DNA of 64,000 nucleotides from Actinomyces sp. B33 (GTDB taxonomy: Bacteria > Actinomycetota > Actinomycetes > Actinomycetales > Actinomycetaceae), in contig NZ_JAMRYR010000001.1 of the NCBI RefSeq assembly GCF_028437565.1, forward strand, positions 434,001 through 498,000, in the 5' to 3' direction. Positions within the stretch are counted from its first letter, which is position 1. Every line of letters begins with the position of its first letter. The position numbers and the translations under genes were made by a program. Shown in pieces: positions 24,437 to 32,884 of this stretch. The notes under the pieces were generated by a model. That model saw only the letters and a list, made by a program, of their open reading frames with translations. It made no database searches and was not told the origin of the DNA.

Positions 24437-25474
24437 CTACAGGGTGCGCAACTGGTCCCATGCGGCGGAGAAGCCGCTGAGGGTGAACTTCGTGGCGCCG
24501 AAGTCGTCGAACTCGTGCGGAGCGAGCCCGTCGAGTTCGTAGGCGCGGGCGAAGTCGGGGATGGCGTCGAGGACCCGATCGATCCGGGTCTGGTCGAGGG
24601 GCGCGGAGATACCCGATTCGCGGGGGATCCCGGATTCGGCGTCCCACTGGATGAGGGCGTCCTGGATCTTCGGGTGGATGGTCGCCTCGAAGGGGGCCCC
24701 TGCCAGGAGGGTGACTTGACGGGGGTGGCGGAATGCGGCGGGCATGAGGACGGGGGCCCCGGGGCGGTCGGCGAGGGCGTCGAGGAGTCGGCGGGCGACG
24801 GCGACGACCGCTTCTTCGAGGTCCTCGGTGGCCAGGCCCTTGTTCTCCTTCTCGTTGACGATGGCGAGGTAGTCCTGGAGACGCCCCATGACGAAGGCGG
24901 AGGTCGAGCGGGCGGGGGCGATGCCGGCTTGGCGGGCGCGCTCGGCGCCGCGCTCGTAGGCCTCGGCGACGGCGAGGATCTGGGAGGCGGAGACGCATAC
25001 GGTCGCGGTCGTGGGGATGCCGCGCGCGGCGAGTTCCTCGAGGACGCGGACCCCGGATTCGGTCCCGGGGATCTTGACCATGACGTTGGGGCCGAATTCG
25101 GCGATGGCCAGCCCTTGGGCGAGCTGCGCGTCGTAGTCGTGGGAGGCGCTGGGCTGGACCTGGGATCGGGCGTATCCGTAGAGCCCGTCGGAGGCCTCGT
25201 AGAGGGGCATGAGCCTCCTGGCGATGGGGCGGACGACGCGGCCGAGGAGCTCGACGACCCGTTCGTCGCCGGTCGCGGAGGCGTCGACGCTGGACTCGGG
25301 GTCGAGGTCCTGGGGCTCCGAGGTCGTCAGGGCCTCGTAGGACAGGGGGGCGTTGGTGGTGACGCCGACGGCCCCGTTGTCGAGGGCTCTGGTGATGGTG
25401 CTGGTCAGGGCCGAGTCGTTGCAGTAGCGGCTGGGAGTGTTCTCGGCCATCCATGCGAGGTAGCTGGTGGACAT
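24437..25474 (-). CDS. Transaldolase-like class I aldolase (second)
   Basis: A 345-residue relative of the protein at 15943 with the same length and layout: YLAWMAENTPSRYCNDSA matches FLRWMTSTTDSVYWHDSA. Active-site positions read TTNA (39-42, against TTNP), ARSQVQ (Gln 105), VMVKIPGTESG (Schiff-base Lys 134) and MGRLQDYL (Arg). The Lys is kept, so it is probably an active aldolase or transaldolase, with a changed pocket. It lies between the GntP gene and SDR 3. AGGAGGA precedes the ATG. Some transaldolase-fold proteins have other activities, so the reaction is open. Confidence 0.72.
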   Translation of the reverse strand: MSTSYLAWMAENTPSRYCNDSALTSTITRALDNGAVGVTTNAPLSYEALTTSEPQDLDPESSVDASATGDERVVELLGRVVRPIARRLMPLYEASDGLYGYARSQVQPSASHDYDAQLAQGLAIAEFGPNVMVKIPGTESGVRVLEELAARGIPTTATVCVSASQILAVAEAYERGAERARQAGIAPARSTSAFVMGRLQDYLAIVNEKENKGLATEDLEEAVVAVARRLLDALADRPGAPVLMPAAFRHPRQVTLLAGAPFEATIHPKIQDALIQWDAESGIPRESGISAPLDQTRIDRVLDAIPDFARAYELDGLAPHEFDDFGATKFTLSGFSAAWDQLRTL

Positions 25475-25505
25475 CGTTCCTCCTGTGATGGGATCGGTGG
25501 GGTTT

Positions 25506-26249
25506 TCAGGCGAAGTGCATGCCGCCGTTGACGTCGAGGACGGCGCCGGTGGTGAAGCCGGCGTGGGGGCCGGCGAAGTAGGAGACGGCGGCGGCGATCT
25601 CGTCGACGCGACCGAGGCGGCCGACGGGGATCGAGTCGTTGATGGCGGCCATCTGCTCGGGGGTGAATCGGGAGGCCATGGCGGTGGCGGTGGTTCCCGG
25701 GGCGACGGCGTTGACGGTGATCCCGTCGCGGGCGACTTTGCCGGCGTAGTGGCGGGTCAGTCCGATGACGCCGGCCTTGGAGGCGGCGTACGCGGGTCCG
25801 ACGCTGACGCCGCCGTTGCGCCCGGCGAGGGAGACGATGTTGATGACGCGCCCGCATCCGGCGTCGCGCATGACGGGGAGGACGGCGTGAGTCATGAGCA
25901 TGGTCCCGGTGAGGTTGATCGCCAGGACCGTGTTCCACTCGTCGAGGCCGGTGTCCTCCCACGGGGTATTGGAGACGATTCCGGCGTTGTTGACGAGGAC
26001 GCGGATGGGGCCGAAGCGGTCGGTGGTCTCGGCGACGGCCCGGGCGACGGATTCGGGCGAGGCGACGTCGAGGCCGATGCCGTGGGCGGTGCGTCCCGAG
26101 GCGGTCATGCGCTCGGCGGTCTGGCGGGCGGTGTCGTCGTCGATGTCGGCGATGATCAGGCGCATCCCATCGTCGGCGAGCCGTTCGGCGATCGCCTGCC
26201 CGATTCCTCGCCCCGAGCCGGTGACGACGGCCAGTGGTGTGTCGTGCAT
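25506..26249 (-). CDS. SDR-family oxidoreductase 3
   Basis: A 247-residue SDR: TGSGRGIG (10-17), Asp 35/37 in IADIDDD, NNAG (87-90), SLAGRNGG with the catalytic Ser, Y154 and K158 (YAASK), and the tail LDVNGGMHFA. The close resemblance to SDR 2 in the GRNGG and DVNGG segments suggests duplication. The ATG at 26249 was chosen because the upstream extension is basic, unlike an SDR N-terminus. It heads the minus-strand operon SDR, transaldolase-like, GntP. Confidence 0.85.
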   Translation of the reverse strand: MHDTPLAVVTGSGRGIGQAIAERLADDGMRLIIADIDDDTARQTAERMTASGRTAHGIGLDVASPESVARAVAETTDRFGPIRVLVNNAGIVSNTPWEDTGLDEWNTVLAINLTGTMLMTHAVLPVMRDAGCGRVINIVSLAGRNGGVSVGPAYAASKAGVIGLTRHYAGKVARDGITVNAVAPGTTATAMASRFTPEQMAAINDSIPVGRLGRVDEIAAAVSYFAGPHAGFTTGAVLDVNGGMHFA

Positions 26250-26317
26250 GTGTTCCTGCTTTCGACGGGCACGCCTCTTTGCGTGCTGTGGATCACCGTA
26301 TCCGATCAAACATCAGA

Positions 26318-26326
26318 TTGTCTACA
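26318..26326. promoter_or_regulatory. Possible GntR/FadR-type half-palindrome operator
   Basis: TTGTCTACA resembles the TGT-N2-ACA core of FadR-subfamily sites. It lies in an AT-rich stretch (26290-26360) upstream of SDR 3 and downstream of the GntR gene, where the operon promoter should be. This is a weak match. Confidence 0.35.
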
Positions 26327-26394
26327 TAAAAGATCATATATTCTGTATGAGAAGAAAGAAGAGGTCCTCTCCCCCAGCCCTCGGAAACGGCTCC

Positions 26395-27087
26395 TCAGTC
26401 CTCGGTCTCCGCGCGCAAACGCTCCGCCAGACGATCGATGTGACGGGTCATCGCGTCAGCCGCCGCCTGAGGATCCCCCGACCGGAAAGCCTCGACGATC
26501 CGCTCGTGCTCGGCCAGCGAATGATCCGCATCGGTGACGATCCGGTCCTTGAAATGCCTCCACCGCTGAACGTTCCCGCCCAGCTCGTCCGCCGACGACG
26601 CCAAGAACCGGTTGCCCGACGCCGCATGGATCGCCCGGTGGAACTCCTGATCTGCGCGCATGAACGCCCGCGTCTCCTCCACCCCGTCGAGCGACAGCGA
26701 CCGCCGCTGCTCGGCGACGATCCCCGCCAGGCGCTCGACGAACGCCTCATCGCACCGGGCGCACGCCAGCCGCGCGGCTTCCGGCTCGAGCAGGCGCCGC
26801 ACGCTCATCAGATCGGCGAGCTCGGCCCCCGACAACCGCGGAGCCGTCCGATACCCCTTGTAACTCGACCGGATGACCAGTCCCAGCCCCTCCAGGCGCG
26901 CCAGCGCCTCGCGGACCGGCGTGGCCGACACCCCCAGCGCCTCCGCCAGCGAATCGATCCGGATCGGCGCGTCATCGGCGATGAGCCCCTCGAGCATCAT
27001 CTCGATGAGAGCTTCCTGGACCTGCTCGGTCAGCCCCTGCCGCCTCGCGACGTACACCGGTCGTCCCGTCGCTTCTCGCGTGGGCAT
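26395..27087 (-). CDS. GntR-family regulator, FadR subfamily (copy B)
   Basis: A 230-residue regulator: winged helix with LTEQVQEALIEMMLEGLI, IDSLAEALGVSATPVREALARLEGLGLV (about residues 20-75) and the FCD domain with DLMSVRRLLEPEAARLA, MRADQEFHRAIHAASGN and LAEHERIVEAFRSGD. The start at 27087 is preceded by AAGGATGAGG; an ATG at 27096 is the alternative. It is tandem with the SDR 3 operon and likely its regulator. Copy A at 20526 has the same domain plan. Confidence 0.87.
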   Translation of the reverse strand: MPTREATGRPVYVARRQGLTEQVQEALIEMMLEGLIADDAPIRIDSLAEALGVSATPVREALARLEGLGLVIRSSYKGYRTAPRLSGAELADLMSVRRLLEPEAARLACARCDEAFVERLAGIVAEQRRSLSLDGVEETRAFMRADQEFHRAIHAASGNRFLASSADELGGNVQRWRHFKDRIVTDADHSLAEHERIVEAFRSGDPQAAADAMTRHIDRLAERLRAETED

Positions 27088-27225
27088 GGGCCTCATCCTT
27101 CGTCTCTCGCTCTCGCCTCGTCGTCCGGCCCTCACGAACGCGGCGGGGGCCGAGGACCAGTCTAAGACGCGGACCCGACGACCGGCCTCCTCCCCCGCGC
27201 CCACCGACTCGGCGGGCGGATTCGA

Positions 27226-28113
27226 TCAGACCCCCAGCTCCTCGGCGAGGTACCGCCTCGCGAGGAGGGCGTATTCAAGGGGATCGGCGACATCGGGGTC
27301 CTGCTCGGCCTCCACCATGAACCAGCCGTCGTACCCGGATTTCACGAGCGGCTCCACGAGGGAGGAGAAATCGGTCGGCCCGTCGCCCGGGACGGTGAAG
27401 ACTCCGGCGAGGATCGCGTCGAGGAAACTCATCCCCCCGGCGCGCGCCCGCTCGACGACCTCGGGCCGGATGTCCTTGAGATGGACATGTCCGATGCGGT
27501 CGCGGTGGCGGTCGACGACCGCCTGCGCCGACTCGCCCGCGAACAGGAGGTGGCCGTTGTCGACGAGCAGGCCGAGAGATGCCGGATCCGTCATCGCCAT
27601 CAGGCGGTCGATCTCCTCACCGGTCTGCACCCCGGTACCCATGTGGTGGTGGTAGACCAGGCGGATCCCCCGTCGCGAGGCGAGAGCGCCGAATCGATTG
27701 AGGCCCTCGGCAAGTCTGTCCCACTCCTCATCGTCGAACACCGGCTTGTCGTCGAACACCGATCGATCCCGCATCGCCTGGATCGATCGCCCCTGCTCGC
27801 AGATGTTGATGCAGTCCGCGCCGAGGGCGGTCATCCGGTCGACGAATCCGAGGAACAGGGACTCCTCCTCGGCGTAGTTCCCGGTTGTCAGCAGACAGCC
27901 GTGCCACGCGGCCGCGATCCTCAATCCGCGCAGGGAGAGCTCACGGGTGAGAACACCGACATCCGTCGGGTACTTGTTGCCGACCTCGGTCCCCTCGTAT
28001 CCGGCCAGTGCGATCTCGCTGAGGATCTGCTGGTAGGGGGTGGCCCCTCCGAGAACCGGCATATCGTCGTTGACCCAGGCGATCGGGGCGCACCCCAGTT
28101 TGATCCGACTCAT
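27226..28113 (-). CDS. iolE: Inosose dehydratase IolE
   Basis: A 295-residue TIM-barrel of the IolE type. The start LGCAPIAWVNDDMPVLGG and GYEGTEVGNKYP match inosose dehydratases; metal-site elements include LVYHHHMGTGVQ (about 150), LLVDNGHLLFAGE and IGHVHLKDIRPEV, and the C-terminal GWFMVEAEQD. It converts scyllo-inosose (2-keto-myo-inositol) to the trihydroxycyclohexanedione. GAGGGAG precedes the ATG at 28113. It is divergent from iolG, with two copies of a candidate operator between. Confidence 0.88.
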   Translation of the reverse strand: MSRIKLGCAPIAWVNDDMPVLGGATPYQQILSEIALAGYEGTEVGNKYPTDVGVLTRELSLRGLRIAAAWHGCLLTTGNYAEEESLFLGFVDRMTALGADCINICEQGRSIQAMRDRSVFDDKPVFDDEEWDRLAEGLNRFGALASRRGIRLVYHHHMGTGVQTGEEIDRLMAMTDPASLGLLVDNGHLLFAGESAQAVVDRHRDRIGHVHLKDIRPEVVERARAGGMSFLDAILAGVFTVPGDGPTDFSSLVEPLVKSGYDGWFMVEAEQDPDVADPLEYALLARRYLAEELGV

Positions 28114-28142
28114 GGCACTCCCTCTCGACACATCAGTAAGCC

Positions 28143-28267
28143 AAAATGTCCTGTCAATTATTCGATTAGATGCCGAAGAAACCCATTTTCCTACCGGGAT
28201 AAACGTCTCGAATACCTTAACTATAGGTGAAATATCAGCTAGCATCTACTTGTTCGGACATTAAATA
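28143..28267. promoter_or_regulatory. iolE-iolG divergent promoter with two candidate operators
   Basis: A strikingly AT-rich divergent region. TTGTTCGGACATTAAA at 28251-28266 and, on the other strand, TTGACAGGACATTTT (28143-28157) resemble each other and a third copy, TTGTTAGAACATTTAG, at 35682 beside the HutC-type regulator. The shared core is TTG-N3-GRACATT. Confidence 0.55.
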
Positions 28268-28342
28268 GGAAAATCGAACATGATGCTGACCCAGCAGTAC
28301 TACCGGTGACACCACGCCCCCCTTCCACCCAAGGAGAACCCC

Positions 28343-29329
28343 ATGCTACGAATCGGCCTCATCGGGGCCGGGCGCATCGGCCGCGTCCATGCCCGTTCCG
28401 TTTGCGCCCATCCGGACGCGGAACTCGTCATCGTCGCGGACGCCGTTGAAAACGCCGCCCGGGACCTCGCCCACCAGTGCCGCGCCCGCTGGACGGTGGA
28501 CGCTGACGAGGTCTTCGCCGACACCGCCGTCGACGCCGTCATCATCTGCTCCCCGACTCCCCTGCACGCCCCGCAGGTCCTCGCCGCTGCCGCCGCCGGC
28601 ATCCCCGTCTTGTGCGAGAAGCCCCTCGCCCCCGACGCCACGGCCGCAGCCGACCTCGTCGCGCGCCTAGACGGCCTCGACCCGCTCGTCATGCTCGGGT
28701 TCAACCGCAGATTCGACCCCTCCTTCGCCGCCATCCACGACGCCGTGACCGACGGGCGCATCGGCGACCTCGAACAGTTGACGATCGTCTCCCGCGATCC
28801 CACCGCCCCCTCGAAGGACTACATCGCCAACTCCGGCGGAATCTTCGCCGATATGACGATCCACGATTTCGATCTCGCCCGTTTCTTCCTCGGCGACATC
28901 GTCTCCGTCTACGCCCTCGGGCAGCACCTCGATCCGGACCTCGCCGACACCGGGGATTTCGACGGGGCCGTCATCACCCTGGCGAACGACCGAGGCGCCA
29001 CGGCGACGATCATCAACTCCCGCCACTGCGCATCGGGCTACGACCAGCGGATCGAAGCCTTCGGACAGCGGGGCTCCCTGACGGCGGACAACATCCGGGC
29101 CACCACCGTGCGCTACTGCGGATCCGAGATGACCGATGCCCAAGGGCGCTACCTCGATTTCTTCCTCGATCGCTACCACGCCGCCTACGCGCGCGAACTC
29201 GATGCGTTCCTCACGGCCGTCTCCACGGGACGCCGCCCGGCGCCGGGTATCGAGGACGGGATCGCGGCCCTGCGCTTGGCCGAGGCGGCGGATGAGTCCG
29301 CTCGCACCGGGCGGGCCGTCGTCCCGTGA
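28343..29329 (+). CDS. iolG: Inositol 2-dehydrogenase IolG (Gfo/Idh/MocA family)
   Basis: A 328-residue dehydrogenase. The N-terminal Rossmann domain has RIGLIGAGRIGRVHA (residues 3-17), ICSPTPLHAPQV and CEKPLAPD with the catalytic Lys near residue 95. The C-terminal domain has GFNRRFDPSF, GGIFADMTIHDFDLARFFLG and the YHAAYARELDAFL helix. It oxidises myo-inositol to 2-keto-myo-inositol with NAD. It is divergent from iolE and convergent with iolA, with a ribosome site AAGGAGAA before the ATG. Confidence 0.88.
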   Translation: MLRIGLIGAGRIGRVHARSVCAHPDAELVIVADAVENAARDLAHQCRARWTVDADEVFADTAVDAVIICSPTPLHAPQVLAAAAAGIPVLCEKPLAPDATAAADLVARLDGLDPLVMLGFNRRFDPSFAAIHDAVTDGRIGDLEQLTIVSRDPTAPSKDYIANSGGIFADMTIHDFDLARFFLGDIVSVYALGQHLDPDLADTGDFDGAVITLANDRGATATIINSRHCASGYDQRIEAFGQRGSLTADNIRATTVRYCGSEMTDAQGRYLDFFLDRYHAAYARELDAFLTAVSTGRRPAPGIEDGIAALRLAEAADESARTGRAVVP

Positions 29330-29406
29330 CGCCGAGTCGCGGCCGCTCCTGCGAACCGCGCGTCCGCATCACCGCAGTCGAACGGCGCTGACGGTCCTCA
29401 GACGCT

Positions 29407-30900
29407 TCACTCCTCGCGTTGGAAGGACATCGTCGCCGCGTACGTTCGCTCCGACGGCCACCTCGTCGTCACCGCCTTGGCCCGCGTGTAGAAACGCACC
29501 CCCTCGGGACCGTGGATATGCGTGTCCCCCAGGAGGGAGTCCTTCCATCCGCCGAAGGAGTAATAGGCGACCGGCGTCGGGATCGGGACGTTGACCCCGA
29601 CCATCCCCGCCTCCACGTCCAATGCGAAACGCCGGCCCGTGCCTCCATCGTTGGTGAAGATCGCCGCCCCGTTACCGAACGGGGAAGAATTGACGATCCC
29701 GATCGCCTCGTCGTAGGTGTCGGCGTGGACGATCGCCAGGACCGGGCCAAACACTTCCTCCGAATAGATCGGCGCATCCAGCGCCACACCGTCGACGATC
29801 GTCGGGCCGAGGAAGAACCCCTCCTCGTGCCCCTCGACGACCAGGCCTCTCCCGTCGAGCACGATATCGGCGCCACGCGCCTCGGCGTCGTCGATCAGTC
29901 CGATGATGCGCTTCTTCGACGCCGCGTCGATGACGGGCCCCATGTCGACCCCCTCGTCCATGCCGTAACCGACCCGGATCGTCTGCGCATGGGCCCTGAT
30001 CCGGCGTGCCAGATCAGGGCCGATGCCGCCGACCGCGACGACGACGGGCAGCGCCATGCACCGCTCCCCGGCAGCGCCGAATGCGGCGGCCGAGATATGT
30101 TGAGCCGCGAAGCCCAGATCGGCGTCGGGCATGACGATCGCGTGGTTGTTCGCCCCTCCGAGCGCCTGAACGCGCTTGCCGTGAGAGGTCCCCACCTCCT
30201 GGACGATCCGCGCGACCGGCGTCGACCCGACGAATGAGATCGCGTCGATGCCCGGGTGCTCGAGGATCCCACCGACGAGTTCCCGGTCACCCGAGACGAC
30301 ATTGAACACGCCGTCGGGCAGACCGGCCTCCTTGTAGAGGCGAGCGGTCAGCAGGGCGGCCGAAGGGGTCGCGGAGGCGGGCTTGACGATGACCGCGTTG
30401 CCGGTGGCGATCGCCAGGGGGTGCATCCACATGGGGACCATCGCCGGGAAGTTGAACGGGCAGATCCCGGCGACGACGCCCACCGGCTGACGCAGAGAGA
30501 AGATGTCGACGCCGGTCGAGATGTCGACCGAGTGCTCGCCCTTGAGGGCGACGTTAATCGCGGTGGCGAAGTCGAGGGTCTCGCGGCCGCGCTGGATCTC
30601 GCCGATCGCGTCGGAGTAGTTCTTCCCGTGCTCCTGAACGATCATTCGCGCCATCTCGTCCTGGTGGGCGAGGACGAGCTCGCGCATCGTGAACATGATC
30701 GAGGTTCGTACGGACAGTGGGGTTCTCGCCCACGCACCCTGAGCGCGGCGCGCGGCGGCGACAGCGCGGTCGAGGTCGGCGGGGGACGCCAGGAGGAGGT
30801 TCGCGACCTCCCGTCCGGTTCCCGGGTCGACGACGGGGGACTCGCCGGAGGGGTCGCCGATGTATTCCGCTCCGTCGATCCAGTGGGGGATCGTTCTCAT
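29407..30900 (-). CDS. iolA: Methylmalonate-semialdehyde dehydrogenase IolA
   Basis: A 497-residue CoA-acylating aldehyde dehydrogenase. It begins IPHWIDGAEY, with PFNFPAMVPMWMHPLA (cofactor pocket), SFVGSTPVARIV, LGGANNHAIVMPDAD and GAAGERCMALPV carrying the catalytic Cys near residue 280; it ends with FYTRAKAVTTRW. The AGERCMA and FPAMVPMWM forms are typical of MmsA/IolA rather than other aldehyde dehydrogenases. It turns malonate semialdehyde to acetyl-CoA and CO2, the last step of inositol breakdown. It is the last gene of the minus-strand iol operon. Confidence 0.92.
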   Translation of the reverse strand: MRTIPHWIDGAEYIGDPSGESPVVDPGTGREVANLLLASPADLDRAVAAARRAQGAWARTPLSVRTSIMFTMRELVLAHQDEMARMIVQEHGKNYSDAIGEIQRGRETLDFATAINVALKGEHSVDISTGVDIFSLRQPVGVVAGICPFNFPAMVPMWMHPLAIATGNAVIVKPASATPSAALLTARLYKEAGLPDGVFNVVSGDRELVGGILEHPGIDAISFVGSTPVARIVQEVGTSHGKRVQALGGANNHAIVMPDADLGFAAQHISAAAFGAAGERCMALPVVVAVGGIGPDLARRIRAHAQTIRVGYGMDEGVDMGPVIDAASKKRIIGLIDDAEARGADIVLDGRGLVVEGHEEGFFLGPTIVDGVALDAPIYSEEVFGPVLAIVHADTYDEAIGIVNSSPFGNGAAIFTNDGGTGRRFALDVEAGMVGVNVPIPTPVAYYSFGGWKDSLLGDTHIHGPEGVRFYTRAKAVTTRWPSERTYAATMSFQREE

Positions 30901-30967
30901 GGTGCTCCTCGGTGGGGTATCGGGTCATCGGCCCGTGTCGGGCGTCGGACGGGGAGTGCAGGGGAGA

Positions 30968-32860
30968 TCAGCCGAGATAGTGGCGCTGGCGCGCGCGTTC
31001 GCGCCGGTAGTCCTCGTAGGCGGCCCGGGTGGAGTCGATCCTGGACACTTGGGACACGGGAACGTCCCACCACGAAGACGAGGGCGGATTCGGGCCGTAC
31101 AGATCGGTCTCGATGTGGATCATCACGGGGCGCGGGCTGTCGCAGGCGCGGGCGTAGGCCCGCCTGAACTCGTCGATCGAGTGCGCGTCGATGACGTCGA
31201 TCCCCCACGACCTGGCGTTCGCGGCGATGTCGACGTCGAGGACGGGGCCGTCGGCCGTATGGTCGGCCCCCACCCCGCCCTCCCGGTACCTCGTGCCGAA
31301 GCGCTGGGATCCGAGTGACTCCGACAACGCCCCGATGGAGGCGAATCCGTGGTTCTGAAGGAGGACGTAGATAACCTTGATGCCCTCTTGGGCGACCGTC
31401 GCCAGCTCCATGGGGAGCATCTGGTAGGAGCCGTCGCCGACGATCGAGACGACCTGGGAATCGGGCAGGGCCATCTTGACCCCCATGGCGGCGGGGATCT
31501 CGTACCCCATGCAGGAGAAGGCGTACTCGACGTGGTATTGGATGGGGGTGCGGGCGCGCCACAGCGCCTGGAGGTCCCCGGGCATGGATCCGGCGGCGTT
31601 GATGATGACGTCGTCGTCGCCCATCATCTCGTTGAGCGCGCCGAAGACCTCGGTCTGGGCCGGCAGAGGTCCGTGGCCCAGATGGGTGCACTCGTCGACG
31701 ACCCGGTCCCACGCCTCCTTTTCCCGGGCGATCTCGTCGGCGTAGGCCGGATCGACCCGGTGGCCGGCGAGCTCCCCGCTCAGGGCGTCGAGGGCCTCGC
31801 GCGCATCGGCGACGATCATTTCGGCGCCGTTCTTCGCGGCGTCGAAGGCTTTGACGTTGATATTGCAGAAACGGACGCCGGGATTCTGGAACTGAGTCTT
31901 CGAGGCGGTGGTGAAGTCGGAGTACCTGGTGCCCACGCCGATGATGAGGTCGGCGGTGGCGGCCAGCCGGTTCGCTGCCACGGCTCCGGTCGCGCCCACT
32001 CCGCCGACCGACTGGGGGTGGTCGAAGTTGATCGCGCCCTTACCGGCCTGCGTGTCGGCGACGGGGATGCCGGTCCGATCGGCGAAGCCCCGCAAGGACT
32101 GGCAGGCCCGGGAGTAGACGACTCCCCCGCCCGCGATGAGCAGGGGGCGCCGGGCCCGGCGGATCATGTCGGCGGCGCGTTCGAGCGAGGCCCTGTCGGC
32201 GGGTGGGCGCCTGACGCGCCACGCGCGCCGGTGGAACATCTCCTCGGGGAAGTCGTGGGCCTCGGCCTGGACGTCCTGAGGCAGTGCGATGACGACGGCG
32301 CCGGTCTCGGCGGGGTCTGTGAGTACTCGCATCGCCTGCATGAGGGAGGGCAGGAGCTGCTCGGGACGGGCGATCCGGTCGAAGAAGGCGCTGACGGGAC
32401 GGAAGGCGTCGTTGCACGTGGAGTCTAGGGTCTGGGGGTTCTCGATCTGCTGGAGGACGGGGTCGGGCGCGCGCGTGGCGAACTGGTCGGAGGGGAGGAG
32501 CAGTACCGGCAGTCGGTTGGTGGTGGCCAGGGCGGCTCCGACGATCATGTTGAGGGAGCCGGGCCCGATCGACGCGGTGCACATCTTCGTTTGAAGACGG
32601 TTGGAGGCCTTGGCGTAGGCCGCGGCCGCGTGGACCATGCCCTGTTCGTTGCGCGGCATGATGTAGGGCATGGACCCGCCGTCTGGGCCGGGGTCGATCT
32701 CGTTCTGCAGGAGGGCTTGCCCGATCCCGGCGACATTGCCGTGCCCGAAGATGCCGAAGGCCCCTGAGACGAGGCGCTGCTGGACTCCGTCGAGCTCGGA
32801 GTACTGGTTGACGAGGAATCGGATCGTCGCCTGGGCGACGGTCAGTCGAATGGTGGACAT
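30968..32860 (-). CDS. iolD: Trihydroxycyclohexane-1,2-dione acylhydrolase IolD
   Basis: A 630-residue thiamine-diphosphate enzyme. The N-terminal pyrimidine domain has FGIFGHGNVAGIGQAL; the middle domain has PLLIAGGGVVYS and IGVGTRYSDFTTASKT; the C-terminal domain has the diphosphate motif GDGSYQMLPMEL through NHGFASIGALSESLG. It hydrolyses the cyclic dione to 5-deoxyglucuronate, opening the inositol ring. It sits between iolB (24 bp upstream) and iolA in the operon. Confidence 0.92.
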   Translation of the reverse strand: MSTIRLTVAQATIRFLVNQYSELDGVQQRLVSGAFGIFGHGNVAGIGQALLQNEIDPGPDGGSMPYIMPRNEQGMVHAAAAYAKASNRLQTKMCTASIGPGSLNMIVGAALATTNRLPVLLLPSDQFATRAPDPVLQQIENPQTLDSTCNDAFRPVSAFFDRIARPEQLLPSLMQAMRVLTDPAETGAVVIALPQDVQAEAHDFPEEMFHRRAWRVRRPPADRASLERAADMIRRARRPLLIAGGGVVYSRACQSLRGFADRTGIPVADTQAGKGAINFDHPQSVGGVGATGAVAANRLAATADLIIGVGTRYSDFTTASKTQFQNPGVRFCNINVKAFDAAKNGAEMIVADAREALDALSGELAGHRVDPAYADEIAREKEAWDRVVDECTHLGHGPLPAQTEVFGALNEMMGDDDVIINAAGSMPGDLQALWRARTPIQYHVEYAFSCMGYEIPAAMGVKMALPDSQVVSIVGDGSYQMLPMELATVAQEGIKVIYVLLQNHGFASIGALSESLGSQRFGTRYREGGVGADHTADGPVLDVDIAANARSWGIDVIDAHSIDEFRRAYARACDSPRPVMIHIETDLYGPNPPSSSWWDVPVSQVSRIDSTRAAYEDYRRERARQRHYLG

Positions 32861-32884
32861 GGCGTCTCCTCGGGCCGATAACGG

